A stretch of 15,577 nt of DNA from contig JAKABL010000013.1 of NCBI GenBank assembly GCA_021801885.1, forward strand, positions 1 to 15,577. The letters are read 5' to 3'. Below are positions 1 to 5,565 of this stretch, piece after piece; position 1 is the first letter of the stretch, and each line of letters starts with the position of its first letter. The position numbers and the translations under genes were made by a program. Source of the stretch: a bacterium (GTDB lineage Bacteria > Patescibacteriota > Minisyncoccia > UBA6257 > 2-01-FULL-56-20). Under the pieces are notes generated by a model that was not told the DNA's origin, did not search any database, and saw nothing but the letters and a program-made list of their open reading frames with translations.

Positions 1-182
1 CCCTTAAGTTGATTGAGGCAGAAGCATTTGATAATGTTTCCGGTAATCTTTATAAATTTACTGGCCTCGATAAGGAAGTCGCCCTTAAGTTGATTGAGGC
101 AGAAGCATTTGATAATGTTTCCGGTAATCTTTATAAATTTACTGGCCTCGATAAGGAAGTCGCCCTTAAGTTGATTGAGGCA
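1..182 (+). repeat. 81-bp perfect tandem repeat inside the repeat protein
   Basis: Positions 1-81 and 82-162 are identical at every base, and a third copy begins at 163 and diverges after about 20 bases. The 81-bp period is exactly 27 codons, so copy number can change without breaking the frame. Identity at all codon positions indicates a recent duplication or ongoing homogenisation. More copies may lie upstream of the window. Confidence 0.95.
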
Positions 183-2696
183 GGGGAAGGAGGAGAAATT
201 CCCTACGAACTTAACGAATTTACCGGTATTGATCACGAAGAAATTGCCCTCAAGTTGATTGAAATGGGACAAGGTGATGTCGTTGCTCACACTCTCGGAG
301 AATTCACTGGTGACATATTTCGCAAAGCAGAAAATTCTCACAAAGAGGAAATGCTTACTCCTGAGGAGTATCTTTTCTTACACCTCAAAGAAGATAATAG
401 TGTGGATAAAGACGATACTTCAAGAGAGGAGCATTATGTCCATGTAATCGATTGTCTTTCATCAAAAGAAGCAATCGGGCTGGGGTGGGATGATGAGCAG
501 AACATAACAGGACCCTTCCGGGCGGGAGCGGAGATTTTCGGCAATGAACGGATGTTTCGATATTTAAATCGCCCCGGTCTCTCACGGCATGACGGCCTGC
601 ATGCGTTCCGGGCAATTATATCCCTGTATGAGAATTCAGGCGCTTCCCCTAATCTCTTTTATGACAAGATACTAAACCAGGTTGCCCGGGATGATGTACG
701 CTATGAATCAGGAACCGCTCACCATGAGCTAAACCAGATTGCATTTTCCTTTGATCCCAATTTCGAATCGATCATTGAGAAAACAAAGAAGTATTCCGGT
801 ATCAAGTATTTACAGCAGTTGGCGGAGCATCTGTCCTCTCCTGAAGCGGTATTTGCATCTTGGAAGAATCTCCGTCGCTACAATGATCTCGTTGCCTTCT
901 TAGGCAAAACCGAAATTCTCGAGCCTCTTTCCAAGGAAAAGAATGAGAAGCTGCGCGGGTATATTGAAACACTTGCCTTCCATCCGGACGGAAACGTTGA
1001 TATACAGAAAGTAATGGAATTCTGGAATGATCCGAAAGCATTTCTTGGTCTTCCGGACGATCATACTCCCGATGAAGTGCATAATCGCAAAAAGCCTTCA
1101 AATTTAGCGGAGATCCCGAATCTCGATCTCACTCCAGAAGATCTGCGCGATTCGCTAGTCGATGGATCACTCGACCGTCTGCAAACATTCTCGCCGATGA
1201 AAGGGGAATATACCGTTGGATATTCGCTCCGCGAGGAAGCACGGCGAGCGATCGGGGAGTCCAAGAATAAAATTCCCGGTATCGCACTGCAGCCGAAGAA
1301 ACTTTTCAGCGAACTCGCGAAACTGCTCAATTCACAGGAGATCACGGTACAGCAATTTCTTGCCGGAGAAGGGGATATTTCTCCTGCGCTTGAAGCAGGG
1401 GTTAATGAAATCCTTGCACGTTCCGATATCGGAATCCCCGAGAAGGTGCGGACAAAATTTCCTATGTATCGCCTGAAGATGCAAATCAATGCAAAAAGCG
1501 ACCCCCATGGGGTATTGGCGGGCAATGATACCGCTTGTTGTATGCCGTTCGGTTCGGGAAAAAACAATGTATACACCTGGAATCCGGCATGCGCCCATGC
1601 CACGCTTAGCATCGAGCGCCGAAAGGGAGTGCGTACCATTGCGCAAAGCGTACTCACGAAAGACCGCAATATCGGAAAGAACGTTGCTGCGGTTGTACGC
1701 GAATTGGATAGGGATGGTAATGAACGCTTACAAGAAATAATCTCGGAAGATATTTTGCGTCAGGCACCTGCAGTGCTCGCTTGCGACAACGTGGAAGTCG
1801 GCCCCAATTACCGTGACGGCGACTACCCCGAAGTCATCGAAACGGTTTACCGTGATTTCCTTAGGGAATACCTTGAGCGCCACGGCGTTTCACAAAAGTT
1901 CACTACCGATCATGCGGTGATCGGATTGGGATATTCCGATTCCTTGACCCATCTACCCCGTATTGAAAACACGACGATCCCCGAAGCTCCGGTGGGGTAT
2001 TCTGACAAGACACATAACGAATGCTACGAACTGAAATTTGCCGATACTACGGGCGGGCGTTTTGTGGTGCGCAAACGGAACATCACTGATATAAACGAAT
2101 CGTCTGATGTGGTTCCTGAGAAGGCTGCACGCAAAGAAATTTCGGAGCTCACCTTCGAAGACGTCATGCCTGTTTCATATATCGAAGGCAAAGCGTATGC
2201 CGGGAACGATTCACTGATGGAATATCTTTGGAAGATCGAGAATACGCTCATTGCGAAAGATATTAATAACAGTGCAAAAGAGAGGCCGAATCTAAGCTTC
2301 AAATATGAAAGCGAGGGAAAGATGCGCGGCTATTTACTGGCTTACGAAGGAAAGCTCGAGAAGGACGGATACGACGGCCCAGGAGCGGAAGGCGAGTCGA
2401 TTATTTATATCGGCGATCTCGCGGTTGCCGAGCCGGGATCGGTCGGCGGTGCCCGTGCCAGTTCCTCTCTTATTGACGCCTTTGTCGATCGCTACCATGA
2501 CGCCTATCTTAGTCGGGGTAACTTCATTCCTATCGCCGCGCATGCGCGGGAACGGACCTCTTATCGTTTGATTGAGCGAAAACTGAACGCGCTTGAGAAA
2601 AAAATCGGCATTTCATTTGAGTTGGAAGAAGGGGATGCCTACGAGATCGGCAACGATATCATGCATCCAATTATCATACGGCCGAAAGGAAATTGA
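1..2696 (+). CDS. Tandem-repeat protein with C-terminal GNAT-like domain (5' end outside window)
   Basis: The reading frame is open from the first base, so the true start lies upstream. The TTG at 9 is only a Leu codon inside a repeat. Numbered from that TTG, about 895 residues remain. The N-terminus has 27-28-residue repeats around the cores ALKLIEA and FTGLDKEV: two identical copies, then two diverged ones. A helical region of several hundred residues follows. Near residues 500-600 there is a conserved-looking block (GNDTACCMPFGSGKN, TIAQSVLT, DNVEVGPNY), and near 650-680 a GYSD motif. The last ~130 residues resemble a GNAT acetyltransferase: a beta strand IYIGDLAV, then PGSVGGARASSSLI in the position of the acetyl-CoA-binding loop and helix. 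I associate this architecture with Parcubacteria, but its function is unknown. The N-terminal repeats may bind protein. Acetyltransferase activity is inferred from fold only. No signal peptide can be judged because the start is missing. Confidence 0.85.
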   Translation, partial: LKLIEAEAFDNVSGNLYKFTGLDKEVALKLIEAEAFDNVSGNLYKFTGLDKEVALKLIEAGEGGEIPYELNEFTGIDHEEIALKLIEMGQGDVVAHTLGEFTGDIFRKAENSHKEEMLTPEEYLFLHLKEDNSVDKDDTSREEHYVHVIDCLSSKEAIGLGWDDEQNITGPFRAGAEIFGNERMFRYLNRPGLSRHDGLHAFRAIISLYENSGASPNLFYDKILNQVARDDVRYESGTAHHELNQIAFSFDPNFESIIEKTKKYSGIKYLQQLAEHLSSPEAVFASWKNLRRYNDLVAFLGKTEILEPLSKEKNEKLRGYIETLAFHPDGNVDIQKVMEFWNDPKAFLGLPDDHTPDEVHNRKKPSNLAEIPNLDLTPEDLRDSLVDGSLDRLQTFSPMKGEYTVGYSLREEARRAIGESKNKIPGIALQPKKLFSELAKLLNSQEITVQQFLAGEGDISPALEAGVNEILARSDIGIPEKVRTKFPMYRLKMQINAKSDPHGVLAGNDTACCMPFGSGKNNVYTWNPACAHATLSIERRKGVRTIAQSVLTKDRNIGKNVAAVVRELDRDGNERLQEIISEDILRQAPAVLACDNVEVGPNYRDGDYPEVIETVYRDFLREYLERHGVSQKFTTDHAVIGLGYSDSLTHLPRIENTTIPEAPVGYSDKTHNECYELKFADTTGGRFVVRKRNITDINESSDVVPEKAARKEISELTFEDVMPVSYIEGKAYAGNDSLMEYLWKIENTLIAKDINNSAKERPNLSFKYESEGKMRGYLLAYEGKLEKDGYDGPGAEGESIIYIGDLAVAEPGSVGGARASSSLIDAFVDRYHDAYLSRGNFIPIAAHARERTSYRLIERKLNALEKKIGISFELEEGDAYEIGNDIMHPIIIRPKGN

Positions 2697-2717
2697 TAGT
2701 GTCTCGAAGAAATAAAG

Positions 2718-2816
2718 ATGAGAGAGTCTTTTCTTGATTCTTATTTCAAATATCTTGTAAATAAAACCACTTCTTCAAAAATCGCCTTTTTTGCTAATGC
2801 GCTCTGGGAAGAATAG
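2718..2816 (+). CDS. Possible 32-residue small protein
   Basis: An ATG at 2718, 21 bases after the stop of the repeat protein, opens a 32-codon frame ending in TAG. The product begins MRESFLDSYFKYLV and ends FFANALWEE, an aromatic and amphipathic composition that looks protein-like. There is no clear Shine-Dalgarno sequence, only a weak GAAGA, so translation would probably depend on coupling to the gene upstream. It could be chance. I recognise no family. Confidence 0.3.
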   Translation: MRESFLDSYFKYLVNKTTSSKIAFFANALWEE

Positions 2817-2851
2817 GGTAGATTATGTATTATTTTTTTAAATATAATAAT

Positions 2852-2880
2852 AAAAAGCGGGATCGCATTTGCAATCCCGC
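2852..2880 (-). terminator. Rho-independent terminator of the DUF1874-like gene
   Basis: On the minus strand a 7-bp stem GCGGGAT/ATCCCGC (2857-2863 with 2874-2880) is followed immediately by TTTTT and an AT-rich stretch. It begins 12 bases after the stop codon of the minus-strand gene ending at 2893. The plus-strand reading has no T-run after the stem, so it acts in one direction. Confidence 0.85.
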
Positions 2881-2892
2881 AAGTTTGTAGCT

Positions 2893-3462
2893 TTACCACC
2901 GGAGCCCGAGCCTCCAGGCAAAGTCCCGGAAGGCGCCAGCGGTCTTCCTGCCGACCCACGTGATACGGATGAGGTCTTCCTGCCTCTTCTCAAACACATC
3001 CTGTATGGTGCGCATTCCGTTTTCCTCCAGCAATTTTGCTGCGCGTGCATCAATAACGCAACGCACGGAGGCGTGTTCGACATCTCCCACCGACCAAAGG
3101 CCGAAGACGAAAGAGGCCTTCTTGATCTCTTTGTCGGTGTAATGCCGGTTCTCGGTGAGCCGAGGCAGATTTCGCACCGACATCACGAGAATCTCGTCGC
3201 CTTCCCGCATTGCGATTTTCTGCGGCGTGTCGGGAATGTCGACTTCGAGCCCCAGCTGCTTCATCGCCACGACGGTAGCGCCGTGCGATGCGTTGAGGCA
3301 AGAGATGACCTTGCCAGAGGCGAGATACTGCCTCGCTTCGTCAATGCTCACCTCGCGCCGGTGCACGATGGCATTTGAGGGGAACATGCCATCAGCGATG
3401 GCGAACGCAAAAAAATGCTTCTTAAACATCTCGCGCAGATCCATATTATCCATGTCATCCAT
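2893..3462 (-). CDS. DUF1874 / AcrIII-1-like (ring-nuclease fold) protein with C-terminal helix-hairpin-helix
   Basis: This 189-aa protein has two parts. Residues ~28-122 fit my memory of the DUF1874 (STIV B116-like) pattern: a helix IDEARQYLASG, then a SHGAT motif where the family has GHxxTA, then MKQLGLEVDIP, REGDEILVM, RLTEN where the family has RLPEG, and a final strand SFVFGLW. The His and Glu that matter in AcrIII-1 ring nucleases, which cleave cyclic tetra-adenylate, would be H60 and E104. Residues ~140-189 look like a helix-hairpin-helix or RNA polymerase alpha-CTD-like module (LLEENGMRTIQDV, then ITWVGRKTAGAF), suggesting nucleic-acid binding. The ATG at 3462 is supported by AAAGGAG seven bases upstream, and a terminator follows the stop. 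Family membership is from memory. Ring-nuclease activity is an inference, and DUF1874 proteins also occur without CRISPR. No type III CRISPR genes are visible here. Confidence 0.7.
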   Translation of the reverse strand: MDDMDNMDLREMFKKHFFAFAIADGMFPSNAIVHRREVSIDEARQYLASGKVISCLNASHGATVVAMKQLGLEVDIPDTPQKIAMREGDEILVMSVRNLPRLTENRHYTDKEIKKASFVFGLWSVGDVEHASVRCVIDARAAKLLEENGMRTIQDVFEKRQEDLIRITWVGRKTAGAFRDFAWRLGLRW

Positions 3463-3670
3463 CTTTATCTCCTTTGTTGTGCCTGTGTATGAGGCGAGTT
3501 TATTTTAAATGAGCCTTATGTTGCGACTTAGCGAATAATCGCCTCAAAGCGGCGCACCAGCCAGAGATGATTCCCTGCTAGGTAAATCCATTATTGAGCA
3601 TAAATTTATATTAGCTCGATGATTTTTAACGGACTTAACTAGCAGGGAATTATTGTGGTTTTCAATGAAC
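3463..3670 (-). promoter_or_regulatory. Long structured 5' leader of the DUF1874-like gene
   Basis: About 210 nt separate the predicted transcription start from the ATG at 3462. The leader holds a long imperfect hairpin between 3567 and 3653, whose outer arms ATTCCCTGCTAG (3570-3581) and CTAGCAGGGAAT (3639-3650) pair perfectly. Further pairing occurs inside it, including GAGC/GCTC at 3596-3599 and 3614-3617. Nearer the gene, GAGGCGA (3491-3497) can pair with TCGCCTC (3539-3545), which competes with the CGCC/GGCG stem at 3540-3554. The ribosome-binding site at 3469-3475 lies just beyond. Competing stems would suit control of transcription or translation, but no known riboswitch is recognised. 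Confidence 0.5.
3567..3653. repeat. Imperfect ~23-bp inverted repeat around a 41-bp AT-rich loop
   Basis: The arms are 3567-3589 and 3631-3653, with a perfect 12-bp core (ATTCCCTGCTAG and its complement) and a weaker inner extension. It lies entirely within the leader downstream of the promoter at 3677-3705. It could be an RNA hairpin or a small palindromic repeat element. No target-site duplication was noticed. Confidence 0.65.
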
Positions 3671-3676
3671 GTAATC

Positions 3677-3705
3677 ATACTATCATAATAATACATTATT
3701 GTCAA
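3677..3705 (-). promoter_or_regulatory. Sigma-70-type promoter for the DUF1874-like gene
   Basis: On the minus strand there is a perfect -35 box TTGACA (3700-3705), a 17-base spacer and a -10 box TAGTAT (3677-3682, four of six matches). The setting is very AT-rich. The next minus-strand gene downstream is the DUF1874-like gene, about 210 nt away. Confidence 0.7.
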
Positions 3706-3752
3706 TAGTCCTTCTTTTGTATTTTTAGGGCATATTTTCAATGTGTATTATT

Positions 3753-3847
3753 AGGGTAATGTTTACCCTTTTTGAAACAACCAGATCTGGCTCGTTTACC
3801 TTTATTGCCTGATTAGCTCAAAAAGGGTGGGGAAACATGGTTTCCCC
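3753..3847 (-). repeat. Structured intergenic element, copy 1
   Basis: Three perfect inverted repeats are packed together: AGGGTAA/TTACCCT (3753-3759, 3763-3769), ACCCTTTTTGA/TCAAAAAGGGT (3765-3775, 3818-3828) and GGGGAAAC/GTTTCCCC (3829-3836, 3840-3847). The first two share bases and so exclude each other, like a switch. The minus-strand sequence from the third hairpin into ACCCTTTTTG resembles a terminator for the 99-aa gene, whose stop is six bases away. The plus-strand reading of the first hairpin also ends in T5. Related copies lie at 4185-4255 and 4723-4781. Confidence 0.7.
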
Positions 3848-3852
3848 TTATA

Positions 3853-4152
3853 TCATCTCGAGGATGCAATGACTTGCCTATTGAGAATTACTTCTGGATT
3901 CCGCGGATATCCCTTTAATATTTCCGCTCCATCCCACTCGTCGATTACCACGACGTGTGTTTTGGTAAAAATCCAGATCTTCCCGTTTTCAATAATTTGC
4001 GCTTCTACCATCCCAAATTCTTTTTCCACCTGGTAGAGCGTTATTTTGGTATCACCCCATTCGCGGGTGAACCTTTGGGAATAGAGTTTTTTTGCGCCCC
4101 AGTCTTTGTTGATAAAGAAGCGTACAAACTCTTTCCGCGAAAAAATCCTCAC
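3853..4152 (-). CDS. Hypothetical protein, 99 aa
   Basis: The start is a GTG at 4152, chosen because AAAGGAGGAA precedes it at ideal spacing. The product begins MRIFSRKEFVRFFINKDWG and has alternating beta-type segments such as TKITLYQVEKEF, MVEAQIIENGKIWIF and THVVVIDEW, suggesting a small beta-rich cytoplasmic domain. There is no membrane segment or Cys cluster. I recognise no family. It lies between two copies of the structured intergenic element: copy 2 ends 33 bases upstream of its start and copy 1 begins six bases after its stop. It is probably expressed as its own unit or in a series with the neighbouring minus-strand small genes. Confidence 0.75.
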   Translation of the reverse strand: MRIFSRKEFVRFFINKDWGAKKLYSQRFTREWGDTKITLYQVEKEFGMVEAQIIENGKIWIFTKTHVVVIDEWDGAEILKGYPRNPEVILNRQVIASSR

Positions 4153-4184
4153 GATTCCTCCTTTGAATTGGAAATGTACATTTT

Positions 4185-4255
4185 AGGGTGGGGATCACCC
4201 TTTTTGAAGCGACCGCAGGACTCATTTTATTGATTTGATCGGCTCAAAAAGGATG
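4185..4255 (-). repeat. Structured intergenic element, copy 2
   Basis: Hairpin AGGGTG/CACCCT (4185-4190, 4196-4201) overlaps a longer pairing CACCCTTTTTGA with TCAAAAAGGATG (4196-4207, 4244-4255, one mismatch). This repeats the mutually exclusive layout of copy 1. The short-hairpin stem changed from GTAA/TTAC to GTG/CAC with pairing kept, a covariation that argues for an RNA structure. It lies 33 bases upstream of the GTG of the 99-aa gene. The GGGGAA hairpin of copies 1 and 3 is absent. Confidence 0.65.
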
Positions 4256-4287
4256 ACCCGTTCTGTTCCCAGGTGGATCAAACCCGG

Positions 4288-4303
4288 ACGGCCCATAGCC
4301 GTC
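4288..4303 (-). other. Stable hairpin downstream of the 117-aa gene
   Basis: GACGGC (4288-4293) pairs perfectly with GCCGTC (4298-4303) across a 4-base loop. It lies just after the stop of the minus-strand gene ending at 4323. No T-run follows in the minus direction, so it is a poor intrinsic terminator. It may stabilise the RNA end. Confidence 0.4.
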
Positions 4304-4322
4304 AGTGCTTCCCGAGTTGCGT

Positions 4323-4676
4323 CTAAGCAACAGGCGTGCAGCCACTTCTCCCTACCACTCCGGCTTTCCGGAGCGCGTTTCCCATAGCTGTTTCAGGCAT
4401 GGGGACGTGGAGGTGTGTGGTAACACGCTTTTGCGTTGCTTTGCGTTTGCGCTCACGGCGTTTCAGCATCTGCATCGTGGCAAGATACTGATACATCTTT
4501 ACCCCGTTTTTGCGAACGCGCGACGCGTGCACCGGACAGTGCACATATCGGAAGAGATCTTTGGAGCTAAGAGTATTTTTCTTTTCCGCCCGGCAGATCG
4601 TCCCGACCTCGGGAACCGATGCTCTATCTGGGGCCACTCGCATGGCGCATCCCGGAAAGGCGCATTTCAGTCCCAT
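4323..4676 (-). CDS. Small Cys-rich, probably zinc-binding protein, 117 aa
   Basis: The ATG at 4676 follows AAAGGAGGG with about nine bases of spacing. The N-terminal 50 residues contain C5 and C10 (KCAFPGC), C28 (GTIC), and C47 and H50 (YVHCPVH), a set that would suit a zinc ribbon or related knuckle. The rest is strongly basic (KRRERKRKATQKR near residues 70-85), which suggests nucleic-acid contact. I have an impression of similar small CPR proteins but cannot name a family. Intergenic element copy 3 lies 47 bases upstream, and copy 2 and a hairpin lie downstream. Zinc and nucleic-acid binding are both inferences from residue pattern. Confidence 0.7.
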   Translation of the reverse strand: MGLKCAFPGCAMRVAPDRASVPEVGTICRAEKKNTLSSKDLFRYVHCPVHASRVRKNGVKMYQYLATMQMLKRRERKRKATQKRVTTHLHVPMPETAMGNALRKAGVVGRSGCTPVA

Positions 4677-4722
4677 ATCGTCTTTCCCTCCTTTCTTGAG
4701 AGATGTGAAGAACTATTGCCTA

Positions 4723-4781
4723 TTTTGAGACCACGAGCATTTTGCTCTCGGGCTCAAAAAGAGCGGGGAAGGTTTTTCCCC
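4723..4781 (-). repeat. Structured intergenic element, copy 3 (diverged)
   Basis: TTTTGAG (4723-4729) pairs with CTCAAAA (4753-4759). The latter also forms GCTC-AAAAA-GAGC (4752-4764). An adjacent GGGGAA/TTCCCC hairpin (4765-4770, 4776-4781) matches the one in copy 1. The word GCTCAAAAAG is shared with copies 1 and 2. It lies 47 bases upstream of the ATG of the 117-aa gene. Confidence 0.5.
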
Positions 4782-4817
4782 AAATCCCATGCTTTTACGC
4801 GAGAGGATTTTATCGCA

Positions 4818-4848
4818 ACTCGTTTTATGTGCCTTCCTTTAAAACGAG
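4818..4848. repeat. 8-bp inverted repeat
   Basis: CTCGTTTT and AAAACGAG face each other across about 14 bases in the gap between the 26-aa gene and intergenic element copy 3. No T-run follows it on the minus strand, so I do not call it a terminator. Its role is unknown. Confidence 0.35.
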
Positions 4849-4895
4849 ATTTCGCCGTTTTGTTCAGGCAGCGAGCTATCTAAGGGACAGACGGA

Positions 4896-4976
4896 TTACC
4901 GCCCGCTTAGATAGGCGAGGAGCGCCTCGCGCGTCCGGAACGTTGTGCCGTCCGGAGCAATCCATATTTTCTTCAT
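4896..4976 (-). CDS. 26-residue micro-protein with a full-consensus ribosome-binding site
   Basis: An ATG at 4976 opens a 26-codon frame ending in TAA. The upstream AAAGGAGGTGA (4981-4991) is the complete anti-Shine-Dalgarno complement at good spacing, the strongest initiation signal in the window. The product has the parts MKKIWIAPDGT, TFRTREALLAYL and SGR. The pattern W-x-APDGT-x-F-x-T-x-EAL-x-YL resembles a short 'colour-by-keyword' strand-turn-helix unit as seen in small DNA-binding or MBD-like modules, though 26 residues is too short to assign. It is the most upstream of a series of SD-led small minus-strand genes. It could be a leader peptide, but no further gene starts within 200 bases downstream. 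Confidence 0.6.
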   Translation of the reverse strand: MKKIWIAPDGTTFRTREALLAYLSGR

Positions 4977-5081
4977 GGATTCACCTCCTTTGAGACGTAT
5001 CGCTTAATGCAATAGTCGCATTCAGCGAGCACAACCTATCTTTCTGCGCGCATATCGCTCCTATTCTCTATATGGAATTTG

Positions 5082-5396
5082 CTAGGGGCGGTTGTGAGGC
5101 CGCCCTATTTTTCTCGTAGGCTGTTTCTGTATCGCGCTTACGATAAAGAGGCAGCCCAGTACCACCGGGAGATAGTACATCAGTACCGTTCCCCAGGCGG
5201 GATATCCTATTTTTGTGTCGAGCGTTGCCAGGGCCATAAAGAAGGTGTGATGCCCTTCGATCATAGCCATGTCATCCGACCCAATAATAAAGATACCCAT
5301 TGCAACAAGAGCGATTCCGGCAATCAGTGCGATCGCACGCTCGAGGTTCTCGAGACAGAACCGGATCGTCTTGAGCACTACCATTGCAAATGCCAT
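5082..5396 (-). CDS. Small membrane protein, two predicted TM segments, 104 aa
   Basis: I place the start at the ATG at 5396 because a G-rich GGGGGGA lies just upstream. The alternative ATG at 5465 has no ribosome-binding site and would add an AT-rich region that looks like promoter DNA. Hydrophobic spans are residues ~21-39 (AIALIAGIALVAMGIFIIG) and ~67-89 (AWGTVLMYYLPVVLGCLFIV), joined by a loop with DDMAMIEGHH. The tail is basic (KQPTRKIGRPHNRP). I recognise no family. It is divergent from the TrmB-like regulator, so it is a candidate target of that regulator. Confidence 0.65.
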   Translation of the reverse strand: MAFAMVVLKTIRFCLENLERAIALIAGIALVAMGIFIIGSDDMAMIEGHHTFFMALATLDTKIGYPAWGTVLMYYLPVVLGCLFIVSAIQKQPTRKIGRPHNRP

Positions 5397-5439
5397 GTTT
5401 TCCCCCCAAGGTTCCGAGAGTGAGATTAGCAAGATATTA

Positions 5440-5452
5440 TTGACATAGTCAA
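5440..5452. promoter_or_regulatory. Possible operator palindrome TTGACATAGTCAA
   Basis: TTGAC and GTCAA are perfect 5-bp arms around ATA in the divergent promoter region between the membrane protein and the TrmB-like regulator. The minus-strand reading gives TTGACT, which could double as a -35 element, but no good -10 lies at 17 bases. Confidence 0.3.
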
Positions 5453-5509
5453 TTATATATTGCATTTTATGTATTAAAAATCGAGAAAGGTTCGATATCT
5501 TTTATAAAT

Positions 5510-5524
5510 TCCATTATTAATGGA
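5510..5524. promoter_or_regulatory. Palindromic operator candidate for the TrmB-like regulator
   Basis: TCCATTA and TAATGGA form perfect 7-bp arms around one central T. The site ends six bases upstream of the -35 box of the regulator gene and lies between the two divergent genes. A symmetric site here fits autoregulation or control of the membrane-protein gene by a dimeric winged-helix protein. Confidence 0.5.
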
Positions 5525-5530
5525 TGTAGA

Positions 5531-5559
5531 TTGTGTATTAAAATAGTACATATTATTAT
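5531..5559 (+). promoter_or_regulatory. Promoter of the TrmB-like gene, predicted leaderless
   Basis: TTGTGT (5531-5536), a 17-base spacer and TATTAT (5554-5559, five of six matches). The expected transcription start, six or seven bases downstream, coincides with the ATG at 5566. No Shine-Dalgarno sequence is present, consistent with a leaderless mRNA. Confidence 0.6.
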
Positions 5560-5565
5560 TTATAT

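Noticed and set aside
1..182. CRISPR-like repeat at the left edge
   Set aside because: Units are contiguous 81-bp tandem copies in frame with a protein repeat; there are no unique spacers.
3544..3741. 65-codon minus-strand open frame with TTG start
   Set aside because: It overlaps the promoter and leader hairpin of the DUF1874-like gene, has no ribosome-binding site, and its product looks like random AT-rich coding.
4257..4331. tRNA-like words (GGTTTGATCC, CCCGG) on the minus strand after the 117-aa gene
   Set aside because: No T-stem, anticodon arm or acceptor stem can be drawn; only simple hairpins form.
5036..5053. Five-codon frame MRAER with AGGAG upstream, a possible leader peptide
   Set aside because: Spacing of four bases is short, and nothing links it to control of the next gene.
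5087..5112. GGGCGG/CCGCCC hairpin followed by TATTTTTC on the plus strand, terminator-like
   Set aside because: No plus-strand gene lies upstream, and on the minus strand the stem is within the coding end of the membrane protein without a T-run.
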